DNA of 10,045 bases from Methanosarcinales archaeon (GCA_025464275.1 JAODGR010000013.1:1-10045); one strand, 5' to 3'. Shown: positions 1-6,757, counted from the first letter of the stretch. Program-made: numbers and translations. The notes: a model not told the origin generated them from the sequence alone.

Positions 1-464
1 CCGCGTCTGATTCCCTCCACCCTTAATGAGACAGTAATTGCACTGAGTACCATCAGCCCTATACCCACGTACCTATGCATGGGTAGTGCTTCACCGATGA
101 AGAGGTAGGAGAGGAGTAGCACAAATAAGGGAGAGAGGAAGAGTAAAGGTGTCACGCGCGATACCTCTTCTATCAGTAGCGCCCGGTTGTAAAGCACAAA
201 GCCCAACCCCAGAACCACTCCCAGCAGGATGGTGAGAGGGATGAGAACGAGATTGAGATTGGGATTGAGATTACCATCGCCGTTGCCGTTGATGGAAGCG
301 GGAGTGAAAGGTAAGAGGAAGGCGATGAATGGTAGCATGACGATGGCGAGGAAGACCTGATATGCAACCGCGTCCCGGATATAACGTGTCAGGATGAATT
401 TATCCACTATCACCACCACTGCCCAGAATATGGATGCTACAAGGGCTAAGATAAACCACTCCAT
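1..464 (-). CDS. EamA/DMT-family membrane transporter, N-terminal half (cut by left edge)
   Basis: The frame is open from an ATG at 464 down to base 3 with no stop, giving about 154 residues that begin MEWFILALVASIFWAVVV. Five hydrophobic segments are visible, at roughly residues 4-24, 34-52, 76-98, 107-126 and 132-147. The run LYNRALLIEEVSRVTPLLFL followed by a hydrophobic helix and an IGEALP-type loop is typical of an EamA (drug/metabolite transporter) repeat. Full-length family members have two such repeats in about 290 residues, so only the first is here. The substrate cannot be told from sequence. Between helices 2 and 3 there is an Asn/Gly/Leu-rich stretch (NGNGDGNLNPNLNL) encoded by a tandem hexamer array. 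It diverges from gatE. No clear ribosome binding site precedes the ATG, so the mRNA may be leaderless. Confidence 0.85.
   Translation of the reverse strand, partial: MEWFILALVASIFWAVVVIVDKFILTRYIRDAVAYQVFLAIVMLPFIAFLLPFTPASINGNGDGNLNPNLNLVLIPLTILLGVVLGLGFVLYNRALLIEEVSRVTPLLFLSPLFVLLLSYLFIGEALPMHRYVGIGLMVLSAITVSLRVEGIRR
243..296. repeat. Tandem hexamer array inside the EamA gene
   Basis: On the plus strand, 243-272 reads as five 6-bp units of the type gagatt (two exact neighbours plus variants gagaac and gggatt). After one diverged unit there are two exact gccgtt units at 279-290. On the coding strand these become Asn-Leu and Asn-Gly dipeptides. The array is in frame and falls in a loop between predicted membrane helices. 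Confidence 0.8.
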
Positions 465-523
465 AATGCATAAGTTATAAGTTATAGTTGATAGGTGTTC
501 TACGAGGAGGAGAATGAGAGGAG
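465..523. promoter_or_regulatory. Divergent promoter region between EamA gene and gatE
   Basis: The 59-bp gap is A+T-rich on its left side, with a seven-base unit ataagtt repeated at 470-483 and a related copy following. ttataagttata at about 476-487 is a reasonable archaeal TATA-like box for gatE and would place transcription start near 505. Just downstream, ggaggag at 506-512 is a good Shine-Dalgarno sequence 11 bases before the gatE ATG. A separate box for the EamA gene is not clear. Confidence 0.4.
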
Positions 524-2431
524 ATGGTGGCGGGTTATGATTACGATAAGGTGGGTTTGAAAGCTGGACTGGAGATACACCAGCAACTGGATACACGAAC
601 GAAGTTGTTCTGTAAATGCCCTACCGGGAGCAGAGGTAAGGAGAAGGAGAGGGAGAGGGAGGAGTGTTTATACTCCTTTATACGCTATCTAAGAGCTGCT
701 AAGAGTGAGATGGGTGAAGTGGACGAGGCAGCGCGTGAAGAAGCAGGATACGGGCGCACATTCGTGTATAATGCCTATGACTCCACCTGCCTGGTGGAGA
801 ATGACGAGGAGCCACCCGGTGAACTGAATCCCGAGGCAGTGGATATCGCACTCGAGATCGCTCTGATGCTGAAGATGGAGGTGGTGGATGAGATCCATAC
901 CATGCGTAAGATAGTGATAGACGGCTCAAATACCTGTGGCTTCCAGAGAACTGCACTGGTGGCAACTGATGGCTGGCTCTCAACGGATGATGGACGCGTC
1001 CGGATAGAATCACTCTGTCTCGAGGAGGATGCCGCACAGAAGATAGAGACAAGGGGCGATAAGGTCGTGTATTCCCTGGCACGATTGGGTATACCCCTGG
1101 TGGAGATAAGTACCGCGCCTGAGATCCACACTGCGGACCAGGCACGGAAGGTGGCAGAGCAGATTGGGATGATATTGCGCTCCACCGGTAGGGTGAAGAG
1201 GGGGCTGGGAACCATCAGGCAGGATATAAATATCTCGATAGAAGGTGGTGCCCGTGTGGAGATAAAGGGCGTTCAGAACCTGAGAATGATAGGTGAGATA
1301 GTGGACAATGAAATATTGAGACAGCAGAGGCTCATGGAGTTGAAGGACGAATTGAATAGCCGGGATGCCAGGGTGGAGTATCGCATTGAAGACCTCTCCC
1401 ATGTATTCAGTAATACCGCTTCGCGGGTGATAAGAAACGCGGGCGGCAGGGTATTCGGTGCATGCCTGCGCGGGTTCGCGGGCATTCTCTCCACAGAGCT
1501 ACAGCCTGGCAGGCGATTCGGGACAGAATTAGCAGATTTCGCCGCCAGGCACGGCACTGGCTTGATTCATACCGATGAACTCCCTGCTTATGGTATCGGA
1601 GAGGCAGAGATAGCAGATATGAGGGCAGTGTTCAACGCCTCTGAATCAGATTGCGTGGTGATAACCGCGGTTAAGGAGCGTGCACAGGCTGAGAGAGCAC
1701 TGATGGCGGTGTTGAAGAGGGCGGAAGAGGCGATGCGGGGCATACCAAAGGAGACGAGGCGGGCATTGCCTGATGGCTGCAGCGCGTATATGCGCCCCCT
1801 ACCCGGTGCTGCGAGGATGTATCCGGAGACAGATGTACCGCCGGTGGAGATAGACGCAGAGAGACTGAAGGATATAGGTAGCAGATTACCTGAGACATTT
1901 GAGCATCGCATCGCTCGCTACCGTGAGCAGTTCGGATTGAACGAAGAACTCGCAACGAAGATTGCACGCAGTAGCTACTTCGAGCTCTTTGAGTCGATAG
2001 TGCACATGCCCCATTCTCACCCTCCCACACTGGTCGCACGGACACTCACGGATACGATGGTGGAATTGATGCGTGAGGGAGTGGAGCTGGAGAACCTGAG
2101 TGAGCAGCACATCCGCGATATCTTCAGGCTACTCGCGGCGAGGGCGTTTGGCAAGGAGGCAATACCCGATATCATGCGGTACATAGCGAAAAAGCCTGAA
2201 TTGAGTGTGGAGCATGCAATAGAAGAACTGGGACTGAAGGTGGATATAAGGGATGTAGAGCGGTTCATCGAGGATACAGTGGCATCGAGGCGCGATTTTA
2301 TACTTGAGAGGGGGGAGAGCGCGGTGGGACCATTGATGGGGATTGTCATGGCGCGGTATCGTGGCAAACTGGATGGTAAAGAGATAAACAGGCTCCTGAA
2401 GGCGAAGGTGCAGGAGCTTCTTGAGGATTGA
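524..2431 (+). CDS. gatE: Glutamyl-tRNA(Gln) amidotransferase subunit E
   Basis: GatE and its partner GatD form the archaeal enzyme that converts Glu-tRNA(Gln) to Gln-tRNA(Gln) in the cytoplasm. GatD releases ammonia and GatE activates the tRNA-bound Glu. The 635-residue length is normal for GatE. Visible motifs are GLKAGLEIHQQLDT at 11-24 with KLFCKCP after it, the VENDEEPP loop at 91-98, RKIVIDGSNT at 128-137, PLVEISTAPEI at 191-201 and RPLPGAARMYPETDVPP at 424-440. Residues about 290-410 match the AspRS-like (GAD) insert that separates GatE from bacterial GatB. The end is the helical tRNA-binding tail (YqeY-like). A charged stretch at 40-47 (EKEREREE) comes from a hexamer array and looks like a small expansion. 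The start is ATG 524, with ggaggag upstream; GTG 527 is the only close rival. gatD is not in the window. Confidence 0.97.
   Translation: MVAGYDYDKVGLKAGLEIHQQLDTRTKLFCKCPTGSRGKEKEREREECLYSFIRYLRAAKSEMGEVDEAAREEAGYGRTFVYNAYDSTCLVENDEEPPGELNPEAVDIALEIALMLKMEVVDEIHTMRKIVIDGSNTCGFQRTALVATDGWLSTDDGRVRIESLCLEEDAAQKIETRGDKVVYSLARLGIPLVEISTAPEIHTADQARKVAEQIGMILRSTGRVKRGLGTIRQDINISIEGGARVEIKGVQNLRMIGEIVDNEILRQQRLMELKDELNSRDARVEYRIEDLSHVFSNTASRVIRNAGGRVFGACLRGFAGILSTELQPGRRFGTELADFAARHGTGLIHTDELPAYGIGEAEIADMRAVFNASESDCVVITAVKERAQAERALMAVLKRAEEAMRGIPKETRRALPDGCSAYMRPLPGAARMYPETDVPPVEIDAERLKDIGSRLPETFEHRIARYREQFGLNEELATKIARSSYFELFESIVHMPHSHPPTLVARTLTDTMVELMREGVELENLSEQHIRDIFRLLAARAFGKEAIPDIMRYIAKKPELSVEHAIEELGLKVDIRDVERFIEDTVASRRDFILERGESAVGPLMGIVMARYRGKLDGKEINRLLKAKVQELLED
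641..664 (+). repeat. In-frame hexamer array in gatE
   Basis: Four 6-bp units of the type gagagg (gagaag, gagagg, gagagg, gaggag) encode Glu-Lys, Glu-Arg, Glu-Arg, Glu-Glu. The array follows the KLFCKCP motif, in a region where GatE proteins vary. Copy number can change without breaking the frame. Confidence 0.75.
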
Positions 2432-2453
2432 ACGGACAGACAGGCATCAGAAA

Positions 2454-3803
2454 TCAGAATAGAGCTCTGTATATCCTCTCCAGTACCTCCCTGTCCGAGG
2501 GATACTCACTCTCTACTATCTTATTTAACTTCAGTGGTAGACCGTCCATCCGGTATGCTATACCCTCTGCTTCTATGCCGGTAATCGCAGTAGGGATAGC
2601 GATCGAGGCTAAAGAAGTGGTTGGGGTCTCAAACGGGTCGAGCACAATAAGTGGTATCTCTGCCAATCTCTTAACCTTATCACCGGGGAATGACGTGGCA
2701 GGGTCTGCACCCACGATCAAAGCTGCATCCACCTCTCCTTCTTCTATCACGTCCATAACTGTCGTCTTACCCGGCTCAAAGATACTGCTGCCAGTGCCAG
2801 TGCCGGTGCCAGTGGTGGAGCTGCGAGAGAAATCGAGCCCAAATGGATAGCCGGTCTCACGCATCAGAAGCTGTACCGCGCCCATCACATTATAATGACC
2901 CTTCATGGGGAAGAGTACGTACTTTCTCCCCTCCCCCTTATTCAGTGCATCCACGAGCGCGAGGATGGCATCCACATTATGCCTTGCATCCTCACTGCCC
3001 ACTCCGAGAACGCCGAGACCGATGAAGATGACACCATACAGCGCTCTCTTCAGTCTCTCTGCTATCTCCTTCAGTCTCTCTATATCTGTATCCTCATCTA
3101 TATCCTGAGCTGCACAATCTCCTGATACAGAGACCAACCGGGTTAAAATCTCCGCTATCCTTGCATCATCGCCGGGCTTCACCTGCAACAGCCAGTGCTT
3201 CTTCAGCTCGCTCTCCATTACATCAATCGCGATTACTTCACGGTCTGTCACGCCCCTCATTGCGTATCGCCCGGTTGGATATACAGAATACCGTGAGAGA
3301 TGGCGCGGATGCGAGACGACGGGATTGGAGCCCCAGTAGACGATTACATTCGCCTTCTCGCGTATCTCATCCAGGAGTGCATAGTAGAACGGGTACTTCT
3401 TCAACCCGGACCCGGTATAGAGGATATTGTGGCAGATGGATTCAGAGATATCGAGTACTCCTCGCTTACGCATTGCTATTGCCAGTGCCACACGCTGGGC
3501 TTCGTAACTGCTGTTACACAGTCCATAGATGAGTGGCTTATCTGCTCTTCTCAATATCTCCGTTGCCTCTGCGATTGCATCATCATAACTGCTGCTCCTG
3601 CCTCCCACTCGTGGACATTTCAACCGTTGGGATGCCTGCGTACGTGCATGAGTATAAGTACAGGTACAGGCGCGGAATTTCGCTACGCCCAGCCTGCAGG
3701 CGTTTCTTATCTCCTTTATCTCGTTATTAACCACCGTGATGACCAGGTCATCACACAGACATGCGCAGAAGGGGCAAACTGCCGATTCTATTACTCGTTC
3801 CAT
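2454..3803 (-). CDS. fwdB: Formylmethanofuran dehydrogenase subunit B (FwdB/FmdB-like, Mo/W pterin catalytic subunit)
   Basis: FwdB belongs to the molybdopterin oxidoreductase family. It holds the Mo or W bis-pterin centre that interconverts CO2 and formate for methanofuran in methanogenesis or its reverse. Numbered from ATG 3803 (449 aa), the iron-sulfur motif CPFCACLCDD is at 10-19, with a fourth Cys in NACRLGVAKF at 35-44. The probable metal-ligand Cys and catalytic His are C124-H125 in ESICHN. PMKGHYNV is at 299-306, ETGYPFGLDFSR at 316-327, and AEGIAYRMDGLPLKLNK near the end. A GTG start at 3848 would add 15 residues, but they overlap purL and are encoded by a repeat. ATG 3803 starts nine residues before the first Cys, as expected, with only a weak G-run as binding site. 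It lies just behind purL and probably shares its mRNA; no other fwd gene is present. Three tandem-repeat inserts make it slightly long. Confidence 0.9.
   Translation of the reverse strand: MERVIESAVCPFCACLCDDLVITVVNNEIKEIRNACRLGVAKFRACTCTYTHARTQASQRLKCPRVGGRSSSYDDAIAEATEILRRADKPLIYGLCNSSYEAQRVALAIAMRKRGVLDISESICHNILYTGSGLKKYPFYYALLDEIREKANVIVYWGSNPVVSHPRHLSRYSVYPTGRYAMRGVTDREVIAIDVMESELKKHWLLQVKPGDDARIAEILTRLVSVSGDCAAQDIDEDTDIERLKEIAERLKRALYGVIFIGLGVLGVGSEDARHNVDAILALVDALNKGEGRKYVLFPMKGHYNVMGAVQLLMRETGYPFGLDFSRSSTTGTGTGTGSSIFEPGKTTVMDVIEEGEVDAALIVGADPATSFPGDKVKRLAEIPLIVLDPFETPTTSLASIAIPTAITGIEAEGIAYRMDGLPLKLNKIVESEYPSDREVLERIYRALF
2791..2814. repeat. In-frame hexamer array in fwdB (Thr-Gly repeat)
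   Basis: Four units of ccagtg (third copy ccggtg) on the plus strand encode four Thr-Gly dipeptides at residues about 331-338 of FwdB. They lie between the GYPFGLDFSRSS segment and SSIFEPGK. Confidence 0.85.
3048..3081. repeat. 21-bp direct repeat in fwdB (heptad duplication)
   Basis: The 13-mer cttcagtctctct occurs at 3048-3060 and again at 3069-3081, a 21-bp period, with similar bases between the copies. In FwdB it encodes ERLKEIA then ERLKRAL (residues 242-255), two seven-residue helical units, so one looks like a duplicate of the other. Confidence 0.7.
3081..3104. repeat. In-frame hexamer array in fwdB (Asp-rich)
   Basis: Read on the coding strand, four 6-bp units of the type gatata (gatata, gatgag, gataca, gatata) encode DI, DE, DT, DI at FwdB residues 234-241. 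It directly adjoins the 21-bp repeat. Confidence 0.65.
3640..3675. repeat. Degenerate in-frame hexamer array in fwdB
   Basis: Units with a 6-bp period (gtacgt, a diverged unit, gtataa, gtacag, gtacag, then gcgcgg) encode the odd stretch CTCTYTHART at FwdB residues 46-55. It falls between the NACRLGVAKF motif and the next conserved part of the N-terminal domain. Confidence 0.55.
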
Positions 3804-3814
3804 GGAACCCCCGC

Positions 3815-3838
3815 ACACAGACTCAGACACAGACTCAG
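3815..3838. repeat. Hexamer array across the purL stop and fwdB leader
   Basis: Alternating units acacag and actcag occur twice each, that is, two perfect 12-bp copies on the plus strand. The purL TGA (3835-3837) lies inside the last unit, and the rest fills the spacer before the fwdB ATG at 3803. If the upstream GTG were used instead, it would encode Ser/Glu/Val repeats. Confidence 0.85.
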
Positions 3839-6162
3839 ATAGGAGCACACCATATCGCTCTCAGCTCCCCCAGGGGCTGCTCTATCAGCTTCCTGCCACC
3901 GTCTCTTATTATCACCACGTCCTCTGCCCTCGTCTCCCCTATCTCCGTCACTTCAACACCGCGATGCCGCATCAGCGTCTCAAACCTCTGGCGGTCCTCA
4001 CGCCACACCTCCACTATCCATCGCGTGTTCGATTCAGAGAAGAGCTTATAATCACTCCTCAATCCCTGAGCCGGACTGACATCGCCAATATCTATCTCAG
4101 CACCCAGGTCACCTCCCATGAGCATCTCGGATACCGCAACTGCGAGCCCGCCCTCGGCGATATCATGGCAACTGGCTATCATCTCCGCTGCCATTGCCTC
4201 TCTTATTGCAGCCATATATCTCTTCAGCACTGCCGGGTCCGTCCTTGGTACCACCCCCCGCCGCTCACCCCGCAGCCGTAGCCTGTAATACTCACTGCCA
4301 CCCAGCTCTCGCTTCGTTTCTCCCAGCAGATAGAGGTGATTTGAGGCTTCTTTCACATCCACCGTGATGCAATCCCTTATGTCGTGACAGATTCCAATAC
4401 CGAGAACAGTGGGTGTGGGTGGTATAGAGACCGATACACCCGATGCCGCATATTCATTATAGAAGCTCACATTCCCGCTCACGAAGGGTATACCAAGCGA
4501 AGAAGCCATATAACCGAGACCACGGCAGCATTCGTAGAACTCGCCCATTCGCACCGGCTTCTCTGGATTACCGAAGTTGAGGCAGTCGGCGAAGGAATGA
4601 GGCACCGCACCAACGGCGGTCAGATTCCTGCATGCCTCGTCTATCGCACTCGCCGCACCCCAGAACGGATTCAGTTCGCAATATGAGGGGTTTACATCCG
4701 CAGTGATGGCGATGCCTTCATAAGATGATTCCAGTGGCTTCAGCACCACGGCATCTCCGTGTGTCTCCTTACCTATCAGCCCCTGCAGTGGTTTCACCAC
4801 CGTAGCAGCCCGCACCTCATAGTCGTATCGTCTTATAACCGACTCTCTGGATTTTATGTTCGGTGATGCCAGTAGCATCTTCAGGATGTCATCATAACTG
4901 CCCGGCTCTTCTATCTCCACAGTGGTGTTGAGTTCTGCAGTTGATATCTCACGTGGGCGTTCATAAACGGGGGTATTGAGTATAAAGTCTGTATCCAGGT
5001 CGAATACAAGCTCATCATGGTAGAACAGTCTTATTCGACCACCTCTGACTGCATATCCTATCTCCGTAGCTTCTACATCCCATCGCTCAAATATCGCCAG
5101 TAGTGGTTTCACATCTCCAGGCATAACTGCGAGCAGGAACCGTTCCTGCGATTCAGAGACCCATATCTCCCATGCCTGAAGCCCGGATTCCTTCAGCTTC
5201 ACACGGTCAAGGTGTATCTCCGCGCCACAACCTCCACTGTGGCACATCTCGCATACCGCACATGAGAGCCCACCACCACCGAGGTCTTTCATCCCCCTTA
5301 TCATCCCACGTTCGTTGCATTCCAGTATGGCATGCATCAGTGGCTCTTTCGTTATCGGGTCTCCGAGCTGAACGGCACTTCGGTATTCTTCAGCACCGGT
5401 TAGCTCGGAGGATGCGAAGGTGACGCCATGTATCCCATCCCGCCCTGTCCTGCCACCCACGAGTATGAGGACTTCACCCGGTCTCACCATGCTCCGTCGC
5501 AGTGCGCTCTTCTTCATCACACCCACACAGCCCACATTCACCACGCAATTGCCCGCATAGCCATTGTGGAAATAGACCATGCCTGCACATGTGGGGATGC
5601 CTATCCGGTTACCGTAGTCGCTTATTCCGGATACGACACCTTCAAACAGGAATCGAGGATGTCTCATCCCAGCCGGGAGTTTCACGTCCGTGAAATCAGG
5701 TGGTGCGAAGAAGAGGGGGTCAATCAGCGCCACTGGCTGCGCACCCATGCATACCACATCACGAACGATTCCGCCAATGCCCGTAGCAGCACCGCCATAG
5801 GGCTCTATTGCTGAGGGATGGTTATGACTCTCGAAAGCCACCACATAGGCATGCTCAGCGTCGAATTCCACCACTCCCGCATCTTCCTCTATCACATCTA
5901 TGCACTTTGTGCTCATATCTCCGCTCCGCCTGAAGATGAACTCCTCAAGGATTCGTTTCGAGCTCTTGTAGCAGCAGTGCTCTGACCATGCCTGTGCTAT
6001 ACCCTGGAGTTCCACCTCGGTAGGCTCTCTCTTCAGTGCAATGAAGTGGTGTTTTATCCTCTTCATCTCCGCTAAATTGAGTGCGAGCCCCATAGTCTCG
6101 CTTATATGGAGTAGTTCTTCGTCATTCGCACCCCTTAAATGCACTTCTTTCACTCCCGCCAT
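3835..6162 (-). CDS. purL: Phosphoribosylformylglycinamidine synthase subunit PurL (small form)
   Basis: PurL converts FGAR, ATP and ammonia to FGAM in purine synthesis. In archaea it works with PurS and the glutaminase PurQ, neither of which is seen here. The protein has 775 residues, at the long end for small PurL and far short of the 1,300-residue fused form. Motifs seen: AWSEHCCYKSSK at 58-69 with the conserved His, ESHNHPSAIEPYGGAATGIG at 111-130, the GRTGRDGIHG loop at 238-246, DLGGGGLS at 293-300 and SESQER at 336-341. A second AIRS-type half contains GNVSFYNE and CHDIAEGGLAVAVSEM. The ATG at 6162 has ggagaa about 10 bases upstream and aggag touching it. A GTG three codons in is possible. 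It heads a probable purL-fwdB unit. Confidence 0.97.
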   Translation of the reverse strand: MAGVKEVHLRGANDEELLHISETMGLALNLAEMKRIKHHFIALKREPTEVELQGIAQAWSEHCCYKSSKRILEEFIFRRSGDMSTKCIDVIEEDAGVVEFDAEHAYVVAFESHNHPSAIEPYGGAATGIGGIVRDVVCMGAQPVALIDPLFFAPPDFTDVKLPAGMRHPRFLFEGVVSGISDYGNRIGIPTCAGMVYFHNGYAGNCVVNVGCVGVMKKSALRRSMVRPGEVLILVGGRTGRDGIHGVTFASSELTGAEEYRSAVQLGDPITKEPLMHAILECNERGMIRGMKDLGGGGLSCAVCEMCHSGGCGAEIHLDRVKLKESGLQAWEIWVSESQERFLLAVMPGDVKPLLAIFERWDVEATEIGYAVRGGRIRLFYHDELVFDLDTDFILNTPVYERPREISTAELNTTVEIEEPGSYDDILKMLLASPNIKSRESVIRRYDYEVRAATVVKPLQGLIGKETHGDAVVLKPLESSYEGIAITADVNPSYCELNPFWGAASAIDEACRNLTAVGAVPHSFADCLNFGNPEKPVRMGEFYECCRGLGYMASSLGIPFVSGNVSFYNEYAASGVSVSIPPTPTVLGIGICHDIRDCITVDVKEASNHLYLLGETKRELGGSEYYRLRLRGERRGVVPRTDPAVLKRYMAAIREAMAAEMIASCHDIAEGGLAVAVSEMLMGGDLGAEIDIGDVSPAQGLRSDYKLFSESNTRWIVEVWREDRQRFETLMRHRGVEVTEIGETRAEDVVIIRDGGRKLIEQPLGELRAIWCAPI

Positions 6163-6227
6163 CTCCTGATATTCTCCTATCGCTATCGGTATCGGTATCT
6201 CTATCTCTAATTATATCTAATCTAATT
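6163..6227. promoter_or_regulatory. Divergent promoter region between purL and rnhA
   Basis: The 65-bp gap holds a hexamer array (6177-6212) merging into an A+T-rich patch, taattatatctaa at 6208-6220. The patch could be a TATA-like box for the RNase H gene, with transcription start expected near 6238. On the purL side, ggagaa and aggag act as ribosome binding sites; no distinct TATA box separate from the array is visible. Confidence 0.4.
6177..6212. repeat. Hexamer array upstream of purL
   Basis: Six units of the type ctatcg run in step: ctatcg twice, gtatcg, gtatct, ctatct, ctaatt. The array starts 15 bp upstream of the purL ATG, so any change in copy number would move the purL and rnhA control elements relative to each other. 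Confidence 0.85.
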
Positions 6228-6638
6228 ATGGGAAATGCGAGATGGCGAGATGACGAGATGGCAACCTTCTTCATCGACGGCGCGTGTGCAGGCAATCCCG
6301 GTCCTATGCGCATCGCGGTGGTGGGTCCGGGTATAAGAATCGTGAGAGATGCGGGTACTGGCACCAATAATCGAGCCGAGTATCTTGCACTGCTCTCCGC
6401 ATTGAGCTATGCGAGAGCTCTCTGTACCGGTACAGATGAGATTGTTATAAAGTCTGATTCGCAACTCCTCGTACGTCAGATGAACGGCATCTATAAAGTG
6501 AGATCGCACACACTCAAACCACTGTACGAGGAGGCACGGAAGTTACTGCACCAAATCAGCACCCATTGTAAGGTCTCCATCCAGTGGGTACCACGCGAGT
6601 GGAACCTTGCAGGTAAGATGCTGGAGGCTGAGAGTTAG
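6228..6638 (+). CDS. rnhA: Ribonuclease HI family protein
   Basis: RNase HI cleaves the RNA strand of RNA-DNA hybrids using a DEDD set of acidic residues. Seen here: FIDGACAGNPGP (Asp17), NNRAEYLAL (Glu51) and IKSDSQLLVRQMNG (Asp77), then WVPREWN at 120-126, all typical. The length of 136 residues fits the compact archaeal form without the basic protrusion. The usual ending N-x-x-A-D-x-L-A is replaced by NLAGKMLEAES, so the fourth acidic residue is not where expected. The start is uncertain. ATG 6228 lies just after an A+T-rich box and has no ribosome site. ATG 6258 begins MATFFIDGA right at the conserved domain and is preceded by an 8-bp tandem repeat with weak gag-type sites. The second is attractive. 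It converges with the UPF0058 gene. Confidence 0.85.
   Translation: MGNARWRDDEMATFFIDGACAGNPGPMRIAVVGPGIRIVRDAGTGTNNRAEYLALLSALSYARALCTGTDEIVIKSDSQLLVRQMNGIYKVRSHTLKPLYEEARKLLHQISTHCKVSIQWVPREWNLAGKMLEAES
6237..6260 (+). repeat. Octamer array at the start of rnhA
   Basis: Three 8-bp units read gcgagatg, gcgagatg, acgagatg. Each ends in ATG, so the three ATGs are in three different frames; the last (6258) is in frame with the RNase H domain. From the earlier ATG at 6228, adding or removing one unit would shift the frame. Confidence 0.8.
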
Positions 6639-6648
6639 CAAAATCATG

Positions 6649-6660
6649 AATATATTAATA
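6649..6660 (+). promoter_or_regulatory. TATA-like box in the rnhA/UPF0058 convergent gap
   Basis: aatatattaata lies just after the rnhA stop in an otherwise mixed region. A plus-strand transcript from it would start about 25 bp on, near 6680, which is where a bulged hairpin begins. No ORF follows, so if real it would drive a small RNA. It may also be chance A+T richness. Confidence 0.3.
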
Positions 6661-6681
6661 CAAATTACATCAGCGATGAAC

Positions 6682-6729
6682 CCTCTTGCTATCCCCCTCC
6701 CCCCACGAGGACTAACAGGGTAGAAGAGG
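6682..6729 (+). other. Bulged hairpin, candidate structured RNA
   Basis: In the 127-bp non-coding gap, cctctt at 6682-6687 pairs fully with aagagg at 6724-6729. cta (6689-6691) pairs with tag (6721-6723) and ccc (6693-6695) with ggg (6718-6720), giving 12 pairs with two single-base bulges on one side. Inside the loop, cctc (6696-6699) can pair with gagg (6707-6710). It does not match tRNA, SRP RNA, RNase P RNA or a C/D guide that I can recognise. It could be a small RNA or part of a 3' end. On the other strand it is equally foldable. Confidence 0.35.
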
Positions 6730-6752
6730 ACGGGACAGCCTGTGGAACTGCT

Positions 6753-6757
6753 AAAAA
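6753..6757 (-). terminator. Possible oligo-T termination site after the UPF0058 gene
   Basis: On the minus strand a run of five T lies 9 bases past the UPF0058 stop codon. Archaeal RNA polymerase often stops at such short T runs. The run is short, so this is weak support. Confidence 0.25.

Noticed and set aside
699..1402. Minus-strand open frames of 130-148 residues opposite gatE
   Set aside because: They are low-complexity shadows of gatE with no ribosome site or recognisable domain.
2432..2453. Terminator between convergent gatE and fwdB
   Set aside because: The 22-bp gap shows neither a T run nor a convincing hairpin in either direction.
2428..2850. Plus-strand open frame overlapping the gatE stop
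   Set aside because: It is the complement of the fwdB C-terminal coding region, which has clear FwdB motifs.
3815..3838. Tandem repeats as a CRISPR array
   Set aside because: Units are 6-12 bp with no spacers and no cas genes are present.
3300..4281. Long plus-strand open frames (3300-3842, 3736-4281) opposite fwdB and purL
   Set aside because: They are rich in His, Arg, Ser and Pro, have no family pattern, and lie antisense to genes with strong motifs.
5428..5814. Plus-strand open frame of 128 residues inside purL
   Set aside because: It is His- and Ser-rich without domain features and is fully antisense to the conserved AIRS-type domain.
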